From: Betaproteobacteria bacterium
GTDB taxonomy: Bacteria; Pseudomonadota; Gammaproteobacteria; Burkholderiales; Rhodocyclaceae
Assembly (NCBI GenBank): GCA_016703785.1
Contig: JADJBM010000007.1
Span: 1 to 22,710 of the forward strand
Length of the DNA: 22,710 bases
Reading direction: 5' to 3'
The notes below the pieces were generated by a model. The model saw only the letters and a program-made list of their open reading frames with translations, was not told the DNA's origin and did no database searches. The position numbers and the translations under genes were made by a program. Of the stretch, positions 7,909 to 14,958 are shown one piece after another (position 1 is the stretch's first letter; every line of letters begins with the position of its first letter).

Positions 7909-7928
7909 ATTCCCGCTTTCGCGGGAAT
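7909..7928. repeat. dRS3-like palindrome
   Basis: ATTCCCGCTTTCGCGGGAAT is an inverted repeat of the ATTCCC-N8-GGGAAT type known as dRS3 in Neisseria and widespread in betaproteobacteria. Flanking ctgg and gacgg match the usual context of this element. Only one copy is in this window. Such elements can serve as targets for phage-like integration in Neisseria; no integrated element is seen here. Confidence 0.75.
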
Positions 7929-7967
7929 GACGGTTGAGGCCGATAACCCCCCCTAGCTTGTTCCCCT

Positions 7968-7993
7968 CGCCGTATTCCAGCGGCTGACTTTCC
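7968..7993 (+). repeat. 26-base intergenic repeat, copy 3
   Basis: This begins CGCCGTATTCCAGCGGCTGA and ends CTTTCC. It lies about 40 bases beyond the 3' end of the minus-strand yedI gene. The internal CAGC-G-GCTG is a small inverted repeat, and GCCG...CGGC could extend a hairpin. Confidence 0.65.
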
Positions 7994-8035
7994 TCGACCA
8001 GGCCGCGAACCCGCAGTGGAACGCGCGCCGTGCAG

Positions 8036-8977
8036 TCATCCGGCCGTTCGACGTGTGCGGAAACGCGCCGCCAGCTTGACCCCGCCCAGCGCCAGCGTAC
8101 CCGCCAGCACGCCGGCGAGGGCATTCAGCGTCATGGACGCGAGCGCTGCCCAGAGCACGCCCGCTGGCCATTGTTCGGCGGCCGCTTCAATCCGGTGCAG
8201 CAGTTGTTCGGCGCCGGGCAGGCCGTGCACCAGGATGCCGCCGCCGACGAGGAACATGGCTGCGGTGCCGACCACCGAGAGGGTCTTCATCAGGTAGGGT
8301 GCAGACAGCAGCAGGCCGCGGCCGAGGGCGGCCTGGAGGCGGCTGCCGTCGGCGTTGTTCACCAGGTAGAGGCCGGCGTCATCCAGCTTGACGATGCCCG
8401 CCACCAGGCCATAGACGCCCACGGTCATGGCCACGGCGATGCCCGACACGACACCCACCTGCGCCGCGAAGGCAGCGCCCTGCACCGTGCCCAGCGCGAT
8501 GACGATGATTTCGGCGGAGAGGATGAAGTCGGTGCGGATGGCGCCCTTGATCTTCTCCCGCTCGAAGGCCATGAGGTCCACGGCCGGGTCTTGCAGGGCG
8601 TGGCGCATTGCCGTGTGCCGGTTGGCGTCTTCCGCCTCGCTGTGCAGGAAGTGGTGGGCGAGTTTCTCGAAGCCCTCGTAGCAGAGGTAGAGGCCGCCGA
8701 TCATGAGCAGGGGGGTAATGAGCAGCGGCAGGAAGGCGCTCAGCGCCAGGGCGGCCGGCACCAGGATCAGCTTGTTCCTGAAGGAGCCCATGGCCACGGC
8801 CCACACCACGGGCAGCTCGCGCACCGCCCGCACGCCGGCCACCTGCTGCGCGTTGAGGGCGAGGTCGTCGCCCAGCACGCCGGCCGTTTTCCTGGCGGCG
8901 ACCTTGGTCATGGTGGCCACGTCGTCCAGCACGCTGGCGATGTCGTCGAGCAGGGCGAGAAGGCTGGCGCCGGCCAT
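8036..8977 (-). CDS. yedI: DUF808 (YedI-family) inner membrane protein
   Basis: The product is 313 residues, close to E. coli YedI, with the family's hallmark N-terminus: LLALLDDIASVLDDVATMTK, then KVAARKTAGVLGDDLALNAQ and GVRAVRELPVVWAVAMGSF. Hydrophobic segments follow (LILVPAALALSAFLPLLI, LLMIGGLYLCYEGFEKL, IIVIALGTVQGAAFAAQVG, GIAVAMTVGVYGLVAGIV, TAAMFLVGGGILVHGL, ALASMTLNALAGVLAGTLAL), so it is a polytopic inner membrane protein. Its transport or other role is unknown in the family as a whole. On the minus strand AAAGGA lies about six bases before ATG (cat at 8975-8977). The frame is intact. It is probably transcribed on its own or behind the flavin-reductase gene, from which it is separated by 63 bases that contain a 26-base repeat. 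Confidence 0.9.
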   Translation of the reverse strand: MAGASLLALLDDIASVLDDVATMTKVAARKTAGVLGDDLALNAQQVAGVRAVRELPVVWAVAMGSFRNKLILVPAALALSAFLPLLITPLLMIGGLYLCYEGFEKLAHHFLHSEAEDANRHTAMRHALQDPAVDLMAFEREKIKGAIRTDFILSAEIIVIALGTVQGAAFAAQVGVVSGIAVAMTVGVYGLVAGIVKLDDAGLYLVNNADGSRLQAALGRGLLLSAPYLMKTLSVVGTAAMFLVGGGILVHGLPGAEQLLHRIEAAAEQWPAGVLWAALASMTLNALAGVLAGTLALGGVKLAARFRTRRTAG

Positions 8978-9008
8978 TGATATTCCTTTATGAAATGGGT
9001 GTTTTCTT

Positions 9009-9034
9009 CGCCGTATTGCGGCGGCTGACTTTGC
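9009..9034 (+). repeat. 26-base intergenic repeat, copy 4
   Basis: This begins CGCCGTATTGCGGCGGCTGA and ends CTTTGC. It lies six bases beyond the minus-strand stop codon of the flavin-reductase gene, so it is in the 3' untranslated part of that transcript and ahead of yedI. Confidence 0.6.
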
Positions 9035-9040
9035 CCGGGG

Positions 9041-9577
9041 CTACTTGGCGCGTGAGGCGGTGCACATCGTTTTGCCGGCGACCATGAAGCGGCCGCCGCC
9101 GCGGTGGTGCAGGGTGCGCGGCTCCTTGGCCTGCGGGTCGACCCAGGCCTTCACCACTTCCAGCACGAAGAAGTTGTAGCGGTTTACCAGGCGCGTGTCG
9201 ACGACGCGACATTCCAGGCTGGCGCAGCACTCGTCGATGAGCGGGGCTTTGACCTTTTCCGCCGGCTGCGGCGTGAGGCCGAAGCGGGCGAACTTGTCCA
9301 CCTTGCGGCCGGAGCAGTTGCCGACGCCGATTACCTTGTCGAGCAGCTTCGCCGTCGGGATGTTGAGCACGCATTCCCTGGTCGCCAGCAGGGCATCGAA
9401 GCTGTGGTTGCGCCCGCTGATGAGGCAGCCGACCAGCGGCGGCTCGAATTCCATCATGCAGTGCCACGACTGCGCCATGATGTTCGCCTTGCCCTTGCGG
9501 GCGGTGGTGACGAGCAGCACCGGGCCCGGCTCGAGCAGGCCATAGACGCGGGAGAGGGGCAGGGCGCGCTTTTTCAT
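9041..9577 (-). CDS. Flavin reductase-like FMN-binding protein
   Basis: The product is 178 residues from the ATG at 9575-9577 (minus strand), preceded by GGAG six bases upstream; a longer frame to 9658 lacks such a site. The sequence fits the flavin reductase-like (FMN-binding split barrel) family: PGPVLLVTTARKGKANIMAQ, SWHCMMEFEPPLVGCLISG, NHSFDALLATRECVLNIPT, DKVIGVGNCSGRKVDKFARF, IDECCASLECRV, NRYNFFVLEVVKAWVDPQ. These proteins bind FMN and reduce it with NAD(P)H, or act as stand-alone flavoproteins in anaerobes. It is divergent from hoxF, and the 152-base region between the two starts holds the putative FNR-type box. Co-regulation with the hydrogenase is possible but not shown. Intact and ordinary in composition. 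Confidence 0.8.
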   Translation of the reverse strand: MKKRALPLSRVYGLLEPGPVLLVTTARKGKANIMAQSWHCMMEFEPPLVGCLISGRNHSFDALLATRECVLNIPTAKLLDKVIGVGNCSGRKVDKFARFGLTPQPAEKVKAPLIDECCASLECRVVDTRLVNRYNFFVLEVVKAWVDPQAKEPRTLHHRGGGRFMVAGKTMCTASRAK

Positions 9578-9660
9578 GGCGTTCTCCGGGAGGTGCCGGG
9601 ATGTCCGGCGTTCCGGAACATAATATCGGACAAGCAGCGGGGAAAGCGCCACCCGCACGA

Positions 9661-9674
9661 TTGACCTGTGTCAA
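9661..9674. promoter_or_regulatory. FNR/CRP-family binding site upstream of hoxF
   Basis: TTGACCTGTGTCAA is a perfect 5-4-5 dyad (TTGAC-CTGT-GTCAA), one base per half-site from the FNR consensus TTGAT-N4-ATCAA and within the FNR/ANR/DNR range. Its centre lies 62 bases before the hoxF ATG. If it works at the usual -41.5, transcription would start near 9709, with a weak -10 candidate TAACGT at 9696-9701. It could also act toward the divergent flavin-reductase gene. The regulator itself is not in the window. Confidence 0.6.
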
Positions 9675-9707
9675 ACTGTCGTCACCAGAAAAAAGTAACG
9701 TAAGGCC

Positions 9708-9743
9708 ATGTGCAAGCCCCTGCCGAAAAATGATCGAACCTGA
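9708..9743 (+). other. Possible leader peptide MCKPLPKNDRT overlapping hoxF start
   Basis: ATG 9708 with an upstream AAGG opens an 11-codon frame that ends at TGA 9741-9743, past the hoxF ATG. hoxF itself has no good Shine-Dalgarno sequence, so coupled initiation is conceivable. If transcription starts near 9709 this frame would not exist in the mRNA. Weak evidence. Confidence 0.2.
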
Positions 9744-11517
9744 CGTCTGCGACCTGCCGGGAATCGTCGAGCGCTGGGGCAAGGACCCGGCGAACATGGT
9801 GCAGATCCTGCGCGACGTGCAGGAATCCTGCGGCACGATTCCCTCCGACACGCTGGACCAGCTGGCCCGGCTGCTCGGCGTGCCGCGCGTGCGCATCGAG
9901 GCGACGGCGAGCTTCTATCATTTCTTCCATGCCGAGTCGCACGGCGCCTACGAGATCCTCTTCTCGGACAACATCATCGACCACATGGCCGGCAAGGAGG
10001 CGCTGAAGGCCTATCTGTGCGAGCGGTTGTGGCTGGAGCCGCGCAAGCTCTCGGAAGACGGGCTGGTGTATGTGGACGACACCGCCGACATCGGCCTCGC
10101 CGACCAGGCGCCGTCCATGCTGGTGAACGGCCATGCCGTGCCGTCGCTCGACCAGACGCGGCTCGACCTCGTCGCCGAGCTGATCCGCGCGAAAAAGCCG
10201 CTGGCCGACTGGCCGCCCATGCTGTTCGAAATTCCCGACAACATCCGCCTGGCCGGTCCGCTGACGGGCGATCCGTTCGCGCCCGGCGCGGCGCTGCAGG
10301 CAACGCTGGCGCGCGGCAGTGACGCGACGCTGGCAGAGCTCGACGCCGCCAACCTGCGCGGCCGCGGCGGCGCCGGCTTCAAGACGGCGACCAAGTGGGC
10401 GAGTTGCCGCAAGGCCGAGGGCGAAGCGCACTACGTGGTGTGCAATGCCGACGAGGGCGAGCCGGGCACCTTCAAGGACCGCGTGCTGCTCAACAGCCAC
10501 GCCGACCTGGTGTTCGAGGGCATGACGGTGTGCGCCCGCGTCATCGGCGCGAAACAGGGCCTGATCTATCTGCGCGGCGAATACAAGAACCTGCTGGAAA
10601 AGCTGCAGTCTGTCCTGGCGAGACGGCGGGAAAAGGGCCTGCTCGGCAACAGCATTCTCGGCGAGGCAGGAGTCGACTTCGACATCGAGATCCACCTGGG
10701 CGCCGGCGCCTACATCTGCGGCGAGGAATCCGCCCTGATCGAGTCGCTGGAGGGCAAGCCGGGCAAGCCGCGCAACCGCCCGCCCTTCCCGGACCGCTGC
10801 GGCTACCGTAACCAGCCGACGGTGGTGAACAACGTCGAGACCTTCGCCTGCGCGGCGCGCATCGCCGAGCGCGGCGGTGCGGCATTCGCCGCATTGGGCA
10901 CGCCGCAATCGACGGGCAGCAAGCTGATCTCGGTGTCCGGCGACTGCGAGCGGCCGGGCATCTACGAAGTCCCCTTTGGCGTCACGGTGCAGCAGATCCT
11001 CATCGACTGCGGCGCCGAGGATGCCCACGCCGTGCAGGTCTCCGGGCCGTCCGGCACCTGCATCTCCTACCGCGAGTTCGATCGCCGCATCGCCTTCGAG
11101 GACCTGCCCACGGCGGGCGCCTTCATGGTCTTCTCGCGCGAGCGGGACATGTTCGAAGTGGCGCGCAATTTCACGCACTTCTTCGCCCACGAGAGCTGCG
11201 GTTTCTGCACGCCGTGCCGCGTCGGCACCTCGCTCTTGCGCAACACCATGGACAAGCTGGCGGCGGGCAAGGGCTCGGCCTACGACATGAACGAGATGAA
11301 GAACATCATGCACATCCTGCGCGGCATGGCGCACTGCGGCCTCGGCCACACCGCCGCCAACCCGGTGGTGCAGACCATGGAGAAGTTTCCCGATGCCTAC
11401 GAGAGGCGCCTGAAGAAGCTGGATTTCGAGCCGGCCTTCGACCTCGACGGCGCCTTGCAGACCGCGCGCCTCATCACCGGCCGCGACGACGAATGGGCGC
11501 ATTTGGCCAATGACTAA
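9730..11517 (+). CDS. hoxF: NAD-reducing hydrogenase diaphorase subunit HoxF
   Basis: The product is 595 residues, similar in length to the Ralstonia eutropha enzyme. HoxF is the FMN-containing subunit that exchanges electrons with NAD(H) in the cytoplasm. The first ~130 residues are a fused HoxE/NuoE-like domain (MVQILRDVQESCGTIPSDTL, TASFYHFFHAESHGAYEILF), which lacks the four-cysteine [2Fe-2S] set, as in R. eutropha. The NuoF-like part follows: GRGGAGFKTATKW from residue 211, NADEGEPGTFKDR, and GAGAYICGEESALIESLEG from residue 324, the usual FMN and NAD sites. The [4Fe-4S] ligands are C490, C493, C496 (ESCGFCTPC) and C536. ATG 9730 was chosen because family similarity starts there; it has no clear ribosome site. 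It overlaps hoxU by eight bases. First gene of the operon. Confidence 0.95.
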   Translation: MIEPDVCDLPGIVERWGKDPANMVQILRDVQESCGTIPSDTLDQLARLLGVPRVRIEATASFYHFFHAESHGAYEILFSDNIIDHMAGKEALKAYLCERLWLEPRKLSEDGLVYVDDTADIGLADQAPSMLVNGHAVPSLDQTRLDLVAELIRAKKPLADWPPMLFEIPDNIRLAGPLTGDPFAPGAALQATLARGSDATLAELDAANLRGRGGAGFKTATKWASCRKAEGEAHYVVCNADEGEPGTFKDRVLLNSHADLVFEGMTVCARVIGAKQGLIYLRGEYKNLLEKLQSVLARRREKGLLGNSILGEAGVDFDIEIHLGAGAYICGEESALIESLEGKPGKPRNRPPFPDRCGYRNQPTVVNNVETFACAARIAERGGAAFAALGTPQSTGSKLISVSGDCERPGIYEVPFGVTVQQILIDCGAEDAHAVQVSGPSGTCISYREFDRRIAFEDLPTAGAFMVFSRERDMFEVARNFTHFFAHESCGFCTPCRVGTSLLRNTMDKLAAGKGSAYDMNEMKNIMHILRGMAHCGLGHTAANPVVQTMEKFPDAYERRLKKLDFEPAFDLDGALQTARLITGRDDEWAHLAND

Positions 11518-12235
11518 GACCTGCACGTTTACCCTCGACGGCAAGACCATTCCCTTCGAGGAGGGTGAGACCATTATGGAAGCGGCCTCGGCGGCCGGTG
11601 TCTACATCCCGCACCTGTGCCATCACCCCGAGTTCAAGCCGCACGGCTCCTGCAAGCTGTGCACGGTGAACATCGGCGGCCGGCTCGGCGCCGCCTGCAC
11701 CAACCGCGCGGCGGACGGTATGAAGGTGGAAAGCGAGACGGAGGCGCTCAACGCCGACCGGCGCGCGCTGACGCAGATGCTCTTCGTCGAGGGCAACCAC
11801 ATCTGCCCCTCCTGCGAGAAGAGCGGCAACTGCCAGCTGCAGGCGGTGGCCTACCATCTCGGCATGATGACGCCGCATTTCACGCACTTCTATCCGGCGC
11901 GCGACATCGACGCCTCGCATCCGGACGTGCTGATCGAGCGCAATCGCTGCATCCTGTGCGAGCTGTGCGTGCGCGCCAGCCGCGACGTGGACGGCAAGAA
12001 CGTCTTCGGCATCGGCGGGCGCGGCATCAAGTCGCGCCTGATCGTCAATTCGGCCAGCGGCCGCCTGGCCGACACCAACATGTCCGTGACCGACCGCGCC
12101 GCCGAGGTGTGCCCGACCGGCGCCATCCTGCGCAAGCGCCACGGCTTCACCGTGCCCATCGGCAAACGGCTCTACGACCACCAAAGCATCGCGGAGGTGC
12201 CGGTGGCGGGCATGAAGGAGCCGAGGCGTGACTGA
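11510..12235 (+). CDS. hoxU: NAD-reducing hydrogenase diaphorase small subunit HoxU
   Basis: The product is 241 residues, the normal length. HoxU carries electrons between HoxF and HoxY and corresponds to the N-terminal part of NuoG. A ferredoxin-like [2Fe-2S] site is seen at C37, C48, C51 and C63. A second cluster site has H97, C99, C102 and C108 (HICPSCEKSGNC). A further [4Fe-4S] set has C147, C150 and C153 (CILCELC) and C201 (VCPTGAIL). All expected cluster residues are present, so the subunit should be functional. The ATG lies inside the end of hoxF and the stop lies inside the start of hoxY, so translation is probably coupled along hoxFUY. Confidence 0.95.
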   Translation: MTKTCTFTLDGKTIPFEEGETIMEAASAAGVYIPHLCHHPEFKPHGSCKLCTVNIGGRLGAACTNRAADGMKVESETEALNADRRALTQMLFVEGNHICPSCEKSGNCQLQAVAYHLGMMTPHFTHFYPARDIDASHPDVLIERNRCILCELCVRASRDVDGKNVFGIGGRGIKSRLIVNSASGRLADTNMSVTDRAAEVCPTGAILRKRHGFTVPIGKRLYDHQSIAEVPVAGMKEPRRD

Positions 12236-12791
12236 GCAGCCCATCACGATCGAGCCGAAGAAGTTGCGCGTCGCCACCTGCTCGCTGGCCGGCTGCTTCG
12301 GCTGCCACATGTCGCTGCTCGACATCGACGAGAAGCTGTTCGATCTGCTCAAGGTCGTTGAATTCGACCGCTCGCCGATCACCGACATCAAGCACTGCGG
12401 ACCGTGCGACATCGGCATCGTCGAGGGCGGCGTGTGCAACGCCGAGAACGTGCATGTGCTGAAGGAGTTCCGCAAGAACTGCAAGGTCCTCGTGGCCATG
12501 GGCGCCTGCGCCATCACCGGCGGCGTCCCGGCGCTGCGCAACAACGTCGACCTGTGGGACTGCTACCAGGAGGTGTACCACTACGGCATCGGCCTGGAGA
12601 ACGGCCAGATCCCCAACGACCCCGAGCTGCCGCTGCCCTTCGACAGGGTGCACCCGATCAACGAGGTGGTGCGCATCGATTACTTCCTGCCCGGCTGCCC
12701 GCCGTCGGCGGATGCGATCTGGAAATTCCTCACCGACCTTGCCGCCGGCCGCGAGCCGAAGCTCGACTACGACATGGTGCATTACGACTGA
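12228..12791 (+). CDS. hoxY: NAD-reducing hydrogenase small subunit HoxY
   Basis: The product is 187 residues starting at GTG 12228, which overlaps the hoxU stop by eight bases; this start gives MTEQPITIEP before the conserved core. HoxY is the small hydrogenase subunit holding the proximal [4Fe-4S] cluster. Ligands are C23 and C26 (GCFGCHMSLLDID), C94 (AMGACAITGG) and C157 (LPGCPPSADAIW). It has no twin-arginine signal and no membrane tail, as expected for a soluble cytoplasmic enzyme. It pairs with HoxH, whose gene begins two bases after its stop. Confidence 0.95.
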   Translation: MTEQPITIEPKKLRVATCSLAGCFGCHMSLLDIDEKLFDLLKVVEFDRSPITDIKHCGPCDIGIVEGGVCNAENVHVLKEFRKNCKVLVAMGACAITGGVPALRNNVDLWDCYQEVYHYGIGLENGQIPNDPELPLPFDRVHPINEVVRIDYFLPGCPPSADAIWKFLTDLAAGREPKLDYDMVHYD

Positions 12792-12793
12792 TT

Positions 12794-14263
12794 ATGGCTT
12801 TCCCTCTTGAAACCGCCGCCCATGCCGCAAACCTGAGGCGCGTCGTCATCGAACCGGTGTCCCGCGTCGAGGGCCACGGCAAGGTGACCATCCTGCTGGA
12901 TGCGCACAACAAGGTGCACCAGGTGCGCCTGCACATCGTCGAATTCCGCGGCTTCGAGAAGTTCATCCAGGGCCGGCCCTACTGGGAAGTGCCGGTGATG
13001 GTGCAGCGCCTGTGCGGCATCTGCCCGGTGTCGCACCACCTGGCGGCCTCGAAGGCGCTCGACATCATCGTCGGCGCGCGGCAGCTCACGCCGACCGCCG
13101 AGAAGCTGCGCCGCCTGATGCATATGGGCCAGATCCTGCAGTCGCACGCGCTGCATTTCTTCCATCTCGCCTCGCCCGACCTGTTGTTCGGCTTCGATGC
13201 CGACGTGGCGAAGCGCAACATCGTCGGCGTCGCCGCCGTCGAACCGGAGGTGGCGAGGAAGGGCGTGCTGCTGCGCAAGTACGGCCAGGAGGTCATCCGC
13301 TACACCGCCGGCAAGCGCGTGCACGGCACCGGCTCGGTGCCGGGCGGGGTGAACAAGAACCTCAGCCGCGCCGAGCGCGTCGAGCTGCTCGGCCAGATCG
13401 ACACCATCATCGGCTGGAGCGTGGAGGCGGTCGGCATCATCAAGAACCTCTTCATCGACCATGCGGCGCTGTACAAGTCCTTCGGCCGCTTCGATTCGAA
13501 CTTCCTCGGCCTGGTGCGCGCCGACGGCGCGCTCGACCTCTACCACGGCGGCCTGCGCGCCACCGATGCCGGCGGCGGCACGATTTTCGACCACGCCGAC
13601 TACCAGAACTACTACGAGTACATCCACGAGGAAGTGAAGCCCTGGTCGTACATGAAGTTTCCCTTCATCGTCGAGAAGGGCACCGAGGCCGGCTGGTACC
13701 GCGTCGGCCCGCTGGCGCGGGTGGCGCAGTGCGATTTCATTCCCACCGAACGGGCCGACGCCGAGCGCATCGCCTTCAAGGCCTTCGACGGCGGCGCGGC
13801 GCTCTCCGCGCCGCTCGGCTACCACTGGGCGCGCATGATCGAGATGCTGCACGCGGCCGAGGGCATCAAGGAGCTGCTGCTCGACAACGATCTTTCCGGC
13901 GGTGACCTGATCGTGCGCGGCGAGCGCCACCTGCGCGGCGTCGGTGTCATCGAGGCGCCGCGCGGCACGCTGATACATCACTATCGCGTCAACGAGGACG
14001 ACCAGATCGTCAGCGCCAACCTGATCGTGTCGACCACCAGCAACAACCAGGCGATGAACGAGGCGGTGCGCCAGGTGGCCATGCAGTATCTCGACGGGCG
14101 CCAGCTCACCGAGGGCCTGCTCAACCACATCGAGGTCGCCATCCGCGCCTTCGACCCCTGCCTGTCCTGCGCCACGCATGCGCTCGGAAAAATGCCGCTG
14201 GAGGCGGAATTGGTGGATGCCGACGGCAGCGTGATCGATCGGCTAAGCAGAGATACGGTATGA
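12794..14263 (+). CDS. hoxH: NAD-reducing hydrogenase large subunit HoxH (Ni-Fe centre)
   Basis: The product is 489 residues from ATG 12794; the frame is open further upstream but overlaps hoxY. HoxH carries the Ni-Fe(CN)2CO active site. Both ligand pairs are intact: C74 and C77 in RLCGICPVSHH and C456 and C459 in DPCLSCATHALG. The second motif is followed by a 27-residue tail after H462, the part that HoxW removes once nickel is in place. VEGHGKV near residue 26 and PGGVNKNLS in the middle are typical of the group 3d enzymes. REP-like palindromes begin 11 bases after the stop and separate the gene from hoxW. Confidence 0.96.
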   Translation: MAFPLETAAHAANLRRVVIEPVSRVEGHGKVTILLDAHNKVHQVRLHIVEFRGFEKFIQGRPYWEVPVMVQRLCGICPVSHHLAASKALDIIVGARQLTPTAEKLRRLMHMGQILQSHALHFFHLASPDLLFGFDADVAKRNIVGVAAVEPEVARKGVLLRKYGQEVIRYTAGKRVHGTGSVPGGVNKNLSRAERVELLGQIDTIIGWSVEAVGIIKNLFIDHAALYKSFGRFDSNFLGLVRADGALDLYHGGLRATDAGGGTIFDHADYQNYYEYIHEEVKPWSYMKFPFIVEKGTEAGWYRVGPLARVAQCDFIPTERADAERIAFKAFDGGAALSAPLGYHWARMIEMLHAAEGIKELLLDNDLSGGDLIVRGERHLRGVGVIEAPRGTLIHHYRVNEDDQIVSANLIVSTTSNNQAMNEAVRQVAMQYLDGRQLTEGLLNHIEVAIRAFDPCLSCATHALGKMPLEAELVDADGSVIDRLSRDTV

Positions 14264-14274
14264 GGCAGCGTATC

Positions 14275-14344
14275 CCCTCTCCCGCTGGCGGGAGAGGGTT
14301 GGGGTAGGGGACGGCCTCCCTCACCCCCTCTCCCGCGGGAGGGG
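14275..14344. repeat. REP-like palindrome pair between hoxH and hoxW
   Basis: The first unit has stem CCCTCTCCCGC (14275-14285) and GCGGGAGAGGG (14288-14298) with tail TTGGGGTAGGGG (14299-14310). The second is inverted: its tail complement CCCTCACCC comes first, followed by an imperfect stem ending gcgggagggg at 14344. The two units are tail to tail, like a bacterial interspersed mosaic element. The strong hairpins sit between the structural genes and the protease gene and could stabilise the upstream mRNA or reduce read-through. Confidence 0.8.
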
Positions 14345-14354
14345 CAGGCTTAAG

Positions 14355-14816
14355 GTGCTGATCTTCGGCTGGGGCAACCCAAGCCGCGGCGACGACGCCC
14401 TCGGGCCGGCGCTGATCGAGCGGCTCGAGGCGGCCTTGCCCCGGCATCCCGAGTGGGGCGACGTGACCCTGCTGACCGACTTCCAGCTGCAGCCCGAGCA
14501 TGCCCTCGACCTGGAGGGCCGCAGCCGCGTGCTCTTCGTCGATGCCAGCGTCTCCTGCGCGGCACCCTTCGCCTTCGGTCGAATTCAGCCGGTGCGCGAT
14601 TTCGGCTACACCACCCATGCCATGAAGCCGGAGGCCTTGTTGGCGGTGTTCCGCCAGATTACCGGCGGTGACCCGCCGCCGGCCTGGCTGCTGACGGTGC
14701 GCGGCGAGTCCTTCGAACTGGGCGAACCGCTCAGTCACATTGCGCGGGGCAATCTGGATGCGGCGGCGGGCCATGCTGAATCACTTCTCAGCGGCGCTTG
14801 GCCTCATCCGGACTGA
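14355..14816 (+). CDS. hoxW: Hydrogenase maturation protease HoxW
   Basis: The product is 153 residues starting at GTG 14355. HoxW is the endopeptidase that cuts the C-terminal tail from HoxH after nickel insertion. The N-terminus LIFGWGNPSRGDDALGPALI is the family signature, with the acidic residue of GDDALG as a metal-binding position. VLFVDASV near residue 62 and TTHAMKPEALL near residue 91 supply the other expected acidic and histidine positions. A gggagggg that belongs to the end of the REP unit lies about 11 bases before the GTG and may act as the ribosome-binding site. The stop is TGA 14814-14816. Confidence 0.88.
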   Translation: MLIFGWGNPSRGDDALGPALIERLEAALPRHPEWGDVTLLTDFQLQPEHALDLEGRSRVLFVDASVSCAAPFAFGRIQPVRDFGYTTHAMKPEALLAVFRQITGGDPPPAWLLTVRGESFELGEPLSHIARGNLDAAAGHAESLLSGAWPHPD

Positions 14817-14917
14817 TCCATCCCGGCGACCGATAAACCGCTTACCGGTCAATGTCCTTCCAATTCGATTAACGAGATGGAAGGATTTGTCGTTTAATGC
14901 TTCTAGAATATTTGCAA

Positions 14918-14950
14918 GCCATTGTTCATGAATGGCATTATTTACCTTTT
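14918..14950 (+). terminator. Weak hairpin with U-rich tail before hoxV
   Basis: GCCATT (14918-14923) and AATGGC (14931-14936) form a six-pair stem with a seven-base loop, followed by ATTATTTACCTTTT. It lies in the only sizeable gap of the operon, 14817-14958. It could be a weak terminator or attenuator that lowers expression of the maturation genes. The same A/T-rich gap could also hold an internal promoter, but no clear -35/-10 pair is visible. Confidence 0.35.
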
Positions 14951-14958
14951 AAACCGGC

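Larger units (their letters stand above)
7578..8035. other. Gene-free stretch holding three short repeats
   Basis: No supported gene is present. Directly at the protease stop is a small dyad TGATT-AAATA-AATCA (7567-7581). Frames that stay open across 7670-7937 and on the opposite strand near 7570-7700 lack starts and ribosome sites, and the peptide SRFRGNDG they produce is a known by-product of dRS3-like repeats. The stretch carries two copies of the 26-base repeat and one ATTCCC...GGGAAT palindrome, described separately. Confidence 0.5.

Noticed and set aside
7668..7937. Open stretch encoding ...SRFRGNDG
   Set aside because: No start codon or ribosome site; the SRFRGNDG end is produced by the dRS3-like palindrome and is a familiar artefact.
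8030..8980. 316-codon plus-strand frame across the yedI gene
   Set aside because: Low-complexity His/Gly/Glu-rich translation; the minus strand encodes a clear DUF808 protein with a ribosome site.
9682..11574. 630-codon open frame on the minus strand opposite hoxF
   Set aside because: It is the mirror of a GC-rich, strongly coding gene. It has no family-like motifs, and hoxF on the other strand is certain.
12404..12793. N-terminal extension of hoxH
   Set aside because: The extended part overlaps hoxY out of frame and is Arg-rich shadow sequence; ATG 12794 is the natural start.
12782..14179. 465-codon open frame on the minus strand opposite hoxH
   Set aside because: Antisense shadow of hoxH caused by high GC at third positions; no recognisable protein features.
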